A stretch of DNA of 64,000 bases from Cupriavidus yeoncheonensis. GTDB lineage: Bacteria > Pseudomonadota > Gammaproteobacteria > Burkholderiales > Burkholderiaceae. Both the position numbers and the translations under genes were made by a program. Below the pieces are notes generated by a model. It made no database searches, had not been told where the DNA came from, and saw only the letters and a program-made list of their open reading frames with translations. Positions 60,468 through 64,000 of this stretch are shown here, piece by piece. Position 1 is the first letter of the stretch; each line of letters begins with the position of its first letter. Where the stretch lies: the NCBI RefSeq assembly GCF_905397275.1, contig NZ_CAJPUY010000003.1, forward strand, positions 248,001-312,000. Direction: 5' to 3'.

Positions 60468-61736
60468 ATGACCGCACGAGACAATATGAACCCGACCGAA
60501 ACCACGCTGACGACGTTCATCGACCAGCACCGCCCGCAGCAGGAAGCCTTCCTGGCCGAGCTGGTCAAGGTGCCCTCCGACAACCCGCCGGGCGACTGCG
60601 ACGCCCATGGCAAGCGCGCCAGGGAACTGCTCGAAGGCCTGGGCTTCACCGTCGAAGCCCACAAGGTGCCTGACGAGCAGGTGAAGGCCGCCGGCATGAT
60701 CAGCGCCACCAACCTGATCGTGCGCAAGCAGTTCGGCACGGGCGGCCCGGTCATCGCCATGAACGCCCACGGCGACGTGGTGCCTCCGGGCCTGGGCTGG
60801 ACCAAGGACCCGTACGGCGGTGAGATTGCGGACAGCGAGCACGGCCCGGTCATGTACGGCCGCGGCGTGGCCGTGTCCAAGTCGGACTTCGCCACCTACA
60901 CCTACGCCGTGCTGGCGCTGATGGAAGCCGAGAAGCAAGGCGCGAAGATCAACGGCGCGGTCGAGCTGCAGTTCACCTACGACGAGGAAACCGGCGGCGA
61001 CATCGGTCCCAAGTTCCTGCTCGACAACGACCTGAGCAAGGCCGACTACGCGATCTCGGCCGGTTTCTCGTACGGCATCACGTCGTCGCACAACGGCTGC
61101 CTGCACGTCGAAGTGACGGTCAAGGGCAAGCAAGGCCACGCCGCCATGCCGCACACCGGCGTGGACGCGATCGAGGCCGCCACGCACATCCTGCAGGCCA
61201 TCTACGGCCTGCGTGCCGAGCTGGCCACGCGCAAGTCGAAGGTGCCGGGCATCGACACCGCCACGCTGAACGTGGGCCTGATCAAGGGCGGCATCAACAC
61301 CAACGTGGTGCCGGACCTGGTGACCTTCCGCGTCGACCGCCGCATGATCCCCGAGGAAATCGGCTTCGACGCCGAGGGCGAACTCCGCGCCGTGGTGGAA
61401 AAGGCCGCCAAGGACCGTCCGGGCATCGAGGTGAAGGTCGAGCGCATCATCCTGGCCGAGCCGCTGTCGGAACTGCCGGGCGTGGAAAAGCTGATCGGCG
61501 CCCTGAAGGGCCGTGCCGAGTCCGTGTTCGGCGTGGACATCCCGGTGCAGGGCGTGCCGCTCTACACCGACGCGCGCCATTACACCAAGCGCGGCATCCC
61601 GACGGTGCTGTACGGTGCCGGCCCGCGCACGCTGATGGAAGCGCGCGGCCATAACTCGGACGAGAACCTGCGCCTGAACGACCTGAACCGCGCGACCAAG
61701 GTGGTGGCGCTGGCGCTGTCGGACCTGATGAAGTAA
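60468..61736 (+). CDS. M20 peptidase/deacylase (ArgE/DapE-like)
   Basis: 422 residues; the start may be 60468 or the ATG at 60486. The metal blocks are AMNAHGDVVPPG (near 100), the YDEETGG block (near 177) and the His in ARGHNSDENLR near the end, with the lid domain from about 215 (VKGKQGHAAMPHTGVDA). Probably hydrolyses an N-acyl amino acid made available by the upstream enzyme. A terminator follows. Confidence 0.9.
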   Translation: MTARDNMNPTETTLTTFIDQHRPQQEAFLAELVKVPSDNPPGDCDAHGKRARELLEGLGFTVEAHKVPDEQVKAAGMISATNLIVRKQFGTGGPVIAMNAHGDVVPPGLGWTKDPYGGEIADSEHGPVMYGRGVAVSKSDFATYTYAVLALMEAEKQGAKINGAVELQFTYDEETGGDIGPKFLLDNDLSKADYAISAGFSYGITSSHNGCLHVEVTVKGKQGHAAMPHTGVDAIEAATHILQAIYGLRAELATRKSKVPGIDTATLNVGLIKGGINTNVVPDLVTFRVDRRMIPEEIGFDAEGELRAVVEKAAKDRPGIEVKVERIILAEPLSELPGVEKLIGALKGRAESVFGVDIPVQGVPLYTDARHYTKRGIPTVLYGAGPRTLMEARGHNSDENLRLNDLNRATKVVALALSDLMK

Positions 61737-61760
61737 GCCTGAACCGCATCAAGTTGAAAG

Positions 61761-61787
61761 CAGCCCGCAGCGATGCGGGCTGTTTTT
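61761..61787 (+). terminator. Rho-independent terminator of the hydrolase operon
   Basis: A 9-bp stem (61761-61769 with 61774-61782), 4-nt loop and five T residues. It lies 25 nt after the M20 stop. Confidence 0.88.
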
Positions 61788-62020
61788 GTTTCTGCCCCCG
61801 GCCATCGCATGTCACGGACCGACAGCATCACACAACGAATAATGCCTGGCATTTTCCCGATCATGTCATTCATGCAGTCGATGAGTCCGGGCTCGTCGCA
61901 GCAGCAGGTACAGCCGCCAGCAGATCGCGATGCACCAAATTGGTGTCGGATGCCTCCGTGACGCGTTGCAGCTGTCGTTCCCCGAAGACTCGGTCGGATC
62001 TTGGGTCCGCTCCAATCCGC

Positions 62021-62596
62021 TCACTCCGGCAGACTGCCGCGCCCAGCCCCAAGCTCGCGCTGCATCAATACCGTATCGATCCACTGCCCATGTTTGAAGC
62101 CGACGGCTTCGAGCCGGCCGACCGTGCGGAACCCCAGCCGCTCGTGCACGGCCAGTGATCCGGCGCCTTCGCCGCTGGCCGTGCAGGCGACGACGGCCAC
62201 CATCTGCCGCCACGGCCCGGTCTCGCAGCGGGCGATCAGTGCTTCCAGCAGCGTCCGTCCCAGGCCCTCGCCGACACAGCGGTGGTCGATGTAGATGGAG
62301 TCCTCGATGGCGAAGCGGTAGGCGCTGCGCGCGCGGTACGGCGACGCGTAGGCGTACCCGAGCACCTCGCCGTCGCGCTCCGCCACCAGGTAGGGCAGGC
62401 CCTTGCGCCGGACTTCGGCCATGCGCAGTTGCATGTCATCGGCGTTCGGCGGCGTTTCCTCGAACGAGGCCCGGCCATGCACCACGTGATGGGCGTAGAT
62501 AGCCTGGATGGCCGGCACGTCGGCCGGTCCGGCGTCGCGCAGGGTGAAAGGTTTATGCATCCGGCCGGCGGCGGCCGGCATGGGTGAATTCGTCAT
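62021..62596 (-). CDS. GNAT N-acetyltransferase, phosphinothricin acetyltransferase-like
   Basis: 191 residues from ATG 62596 (ATG 62560 is also possible). GNAT fold with IQAIYAHHVVHGRASFEETPP near 30-50, typical of the Pat/MddA group, VAERDGEVLGYAYASPYRARSAY, and the acetyl-CoA loop GEGLGRTLLEALI. Such enzymes acetylate small amines, including methionine sulfoximine or phosphinothricin. Not linked to its neighbours. Confidence 0.88.
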   Translation of the reverse strand: MTNSPMPAAAGRMHKPFTLRDAGPADVPAIQAIYAHHVVHGRASFEETPPNADDMQLRMAEVRRKGLPYLVAERDGEVLGYAYASPYRARSAYRFAIEDSIYIDHRCVGEGLGRTLLEALIARCETGPWRQMVAVVACTASGEGAGSLAVHERLGFRTVGRLEAVGFKHGQWIDTVLMQRELGAGRGSLPE

Positions 62597-62736
62597 GATG
62601 GAGGGTGCAGCCGCGATCCGCGCGAGAGTAAATGTGCACGGAAACAGCACAATGCATGCCGAGGCACACAGGCGAACTTGCACTGCGCTGGTGCACGTAT
62701 ATAGTGCGTGATTATTCGACCAGAAGGACACCTGCC

Positions 62737-63096
62737 ATGATCACGATCTATCACAACCCTCGCTGCTCGAAATCGCGCGAAACGCTGGCCATGGTCGAGG
62801 CCGCCGCCGAACGCCTCGGCGAACCGGTGGAGATCGTGGAGTACCTGAAGGCGCCGCCGTCGCTGGCGACGCTGCGCCAGCTCCAGACCATGCTGGGCGT
62901 GTCCGCGCGCGAGATGATGCGCGACAACGAAGCGCCGTATGCGGAATTGGATCTGGCGGATCCGGGTTTGACCGACGCGGAGTTGCTGGCTGCGGTGGCG
63001 GACAATCCTGTTCTGCTGCAGCGGCCCGTGGTGGTACGGAACCGGCGGGCGGTTATCGGGAGGCCGCCGGAAAACGTGGTTTCGTTGCTGGCCTGA
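62737..63096 (+). CDS. arsC: Arsenate reductase, glutaredoxin-dependent type
   Basis: 119 residues with the active-site HNPRCSKSR at residues 6-14 (Cys10), then EYLKAPPS and the RPVVV-type segment near 100, as in ArsC. It reduces arsenate to arsenite using glutathione. No arsR or arsB is adjacent, so it may instead be a general ArsC-fold oxidoreductase. GAAGGA precedes the ATG. Confidence 0.9.
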   Translation: MITIYHNPRCSKSRETLAMVEAAAERLGEPVEIVEYLKAPPSLATLRQLQTMLGVSAREMMRDNEAPYAELDLADPGLTDAELLAAVADNPVLLQRPVVVRNRRAVIGRPPENVVSLLA

Positions 63097-63146
63097 AGGT
63101 TTGAGGGTTTGAGGAGCCTGTCAGGACAGGCGCCCTCGCCCCGAAA

Positions 63147-63177
63147 TAAAACCGGCCTCCACGAACGTGAAGGCCGG
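63147..63177 (-). terminator. Terminator of the small membrane protein gene
   Basis: A stem (63152-63163 with 63166-63177, one mismatch), then TTTTATTT on the minus strand. It may also slow rightward read-through from arsC. Confidence 0.7.
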
Positions 63178-63215
63178 CCCGGTCAGTCAAGCCGAATCGC
63201 TTCAGGCGAGTCGTC

Positions 63216-63443
63216 TCAATGAACACCCAACCAGTGCATGGCTTCCTGACCGAAAGCGATTGCCGCCAGCACCACGAGCAGCACAACCAGCGTGACCGTG
63301 CTCACGTACAGGGTTGCCTTGGCGATTTCGGCATCATCGTCCAAGGTGTGGCGGTGCGTGATTTGCGTGTCATTGCGCGCGGCATGCGGCCAATGTATCC
63401 GGCCGGCCAGTTCCCTGAAGTGCAGGTCGGTTGGAAAACGCAT
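63216..63443 (-). CDS. Small single-helix membrane protein
   Basis: 75 residues from ATG 63443 with GAGGAGGTG upstream. A polar, His-rich N-terminus (RIHWPHAARNDTQITHRH) is followed by one membrane helix at about 44-66 and a short tail. No family recognised. A terminator follows at 63147-63177. Confidence 0.75.
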   Translation of the reverse strand: MRFPTDLHFRELAGRIHWPHAARNDTQITHRHTLDDDAEIAKATLYVSTVTLVVLLVVLAAIAFGQEAMHWLGVH

Positions 63444-63628
63444 GATCAACACCTCCTCGACGGGCGCCGCGCAGGCCGGGCGACGGGATGACGCAGACAG
63501 ATGGCGTGATTGCGCATGGTCCGCGAATCGCAAGTCGTCTGGTTTCACCCGGTGCCGCCACCTGCATCTTTACTATAGGCGGGCTGGGCGCAGATGCCAG
63601 CCCGTGCACATGCGCCGCGGCCCGTGAC

Positions 63629-64000
63629 CTAGGGTGCCTGTGGCGGAGGTGAAGGTTCGCTTACATCTGACACCTCGCCAGGAGCCAGTCTGGCCTCGCG
63701 CGCACGGACTTCCGCGAGCATGTTGCAGAACAAGGCGCCTTGCTCGAGCGCGTCGTCCAGCGCCACGTGGGTATGGGGCAACGGGTCTTTCCAGGCGTCG
63801 GGCAAGGCCGGCTTGACGGTCTTGCGGTACGGCAGCCCGGTCAGCGCGAAGCCCAGCGTCTTGACGTCGAGCGCAGCCCAGCCGAACGGGGAACGGCCGA
63901 CGAAGCGCATCATGTACCAGAACATCCACGTGAAATCGAAGCCAGCCGGGAAGGCCACGAAGACCGGCTTGCCGGGCAGGCTCTCGACCCATTCGACGTA
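63629..64000 (-). CDS. Exonuclease-like protein, C-terminal part, cut by window end
   Basis: The frame is open to the end of the window, so only the last 123 residues are seen. The segment [29 protein letters not shown] followed by [13 protein letters not shown] and [19 protein letters not shown] resembles the second half of a DEDD-type 3'-5' exonuclease (histidine/aspartate near the end as in HxALDD). The nuclease start and first acidic motif lie outside. Pro-rich tail. Confidence 0.7.
   Translation of the reverse strand, partial: YVEWVESLPGKPVFVAFPAGFDFTWMFWYMMRFVGRSPFGWAALDVKTLGFALTGLPYRKTVKPALPDAWKDPLPHTHVALDDALEQGALFCNMLAEVRAREARLAPGEVSDVSEPSPPPQAP

Noticed and set aside
62737..63096. 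A full arsenic operon
   Set aside because: Only an ArsC-like gene is present, without arsR or an efflux gene.

Overview
The window is a high-GC stretch of chromosome from a beta-proteobacterium, very probably Cupriavidus or a close Burkholderiaceae relative. The clues are strong G/C third-position codon use, the glyoxylate-to-pyruvate operon gcl-hyi-glxR-ttuD-pyk in one run, a CadR/PbrR-type MerR regulator, a gcvTHP operon behind a tandem glycine riboswitch, and short intergenic spaces with compact terminators. It looks like core chromosome. I see no insertion sequence, prophage, integrase, CRISPR array or rRNA. There is one tRNA gene, tRNA-Arg(CCG).

Layout. 0.1-5 kb: a TPR protein, then a cation/proton antiporter translationally coupled to a YbdK-type glutamate-cysteine ligase, then a glycine-zipper protein. 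5-13 kb: a persulfide dioxygenase, serine deaminase sdaA, a DUF421 protein, and gcvP-gcvH-gcvT read leftwards from a two-aptamer glycine riboswitch with its own terminator. 13-22 kb: a small lipoprotein, Rep helicase, a two-component pair, a periplasmic binding protein, hemN with an FNR-type box, a membrane-anchored diheme cytochrome c and tRNA-Arg. 22-28 kb: small envelope proteins, a flavin oxidase, ArfB ribosome rescue, a FemAB/GNAT-like protein and HtpX.

28.3-35.3 kb is the most interesting region. A membrane-embedded spermidine synthase and a putative flavin amine oxidase lipoprotein face, across a promoter region with a 12-bp tandem repeat, a tight rightward operon: DUF350, a YdjI-type SPFH protein, a zinc-ribbon DUF4178 protein, an easily missed 55-residue membrane peptide, and S-adenosylmethionine decarboxylase. 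It reads as one system linking polyamine chemistry to a membrane scaffold. A Cd/Pb-type MerR regulator follows, with no metal pump nearby.

36-46 kb: rnk, a small secreted tandem-repeat protein whose 3' region carries a hairpin with an anti-Shine-Dalgarno-like loop (a possible 3'UTR-derived sRNA), a YpfJ metallopeptidase, and the glyoxylate operon. 46-64 kb: an amidohydrolase/MFS pair with a divergent LysR gene, a second LysR gene, DUF2784, a fatty-acid/CoA operon (dienoyl-CoA reductase-like SDR, two crotonases, acyl-CoA ligase), dctA-gntR facing two amidohydrolases across an AT-rich operator region, a GNAT acetyltransferase, ArsC, a small membrane protein and the 3' part of an exonuclease-like gene cut by the window end. 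All function calls come from reading motifs by eye; no database search was run.
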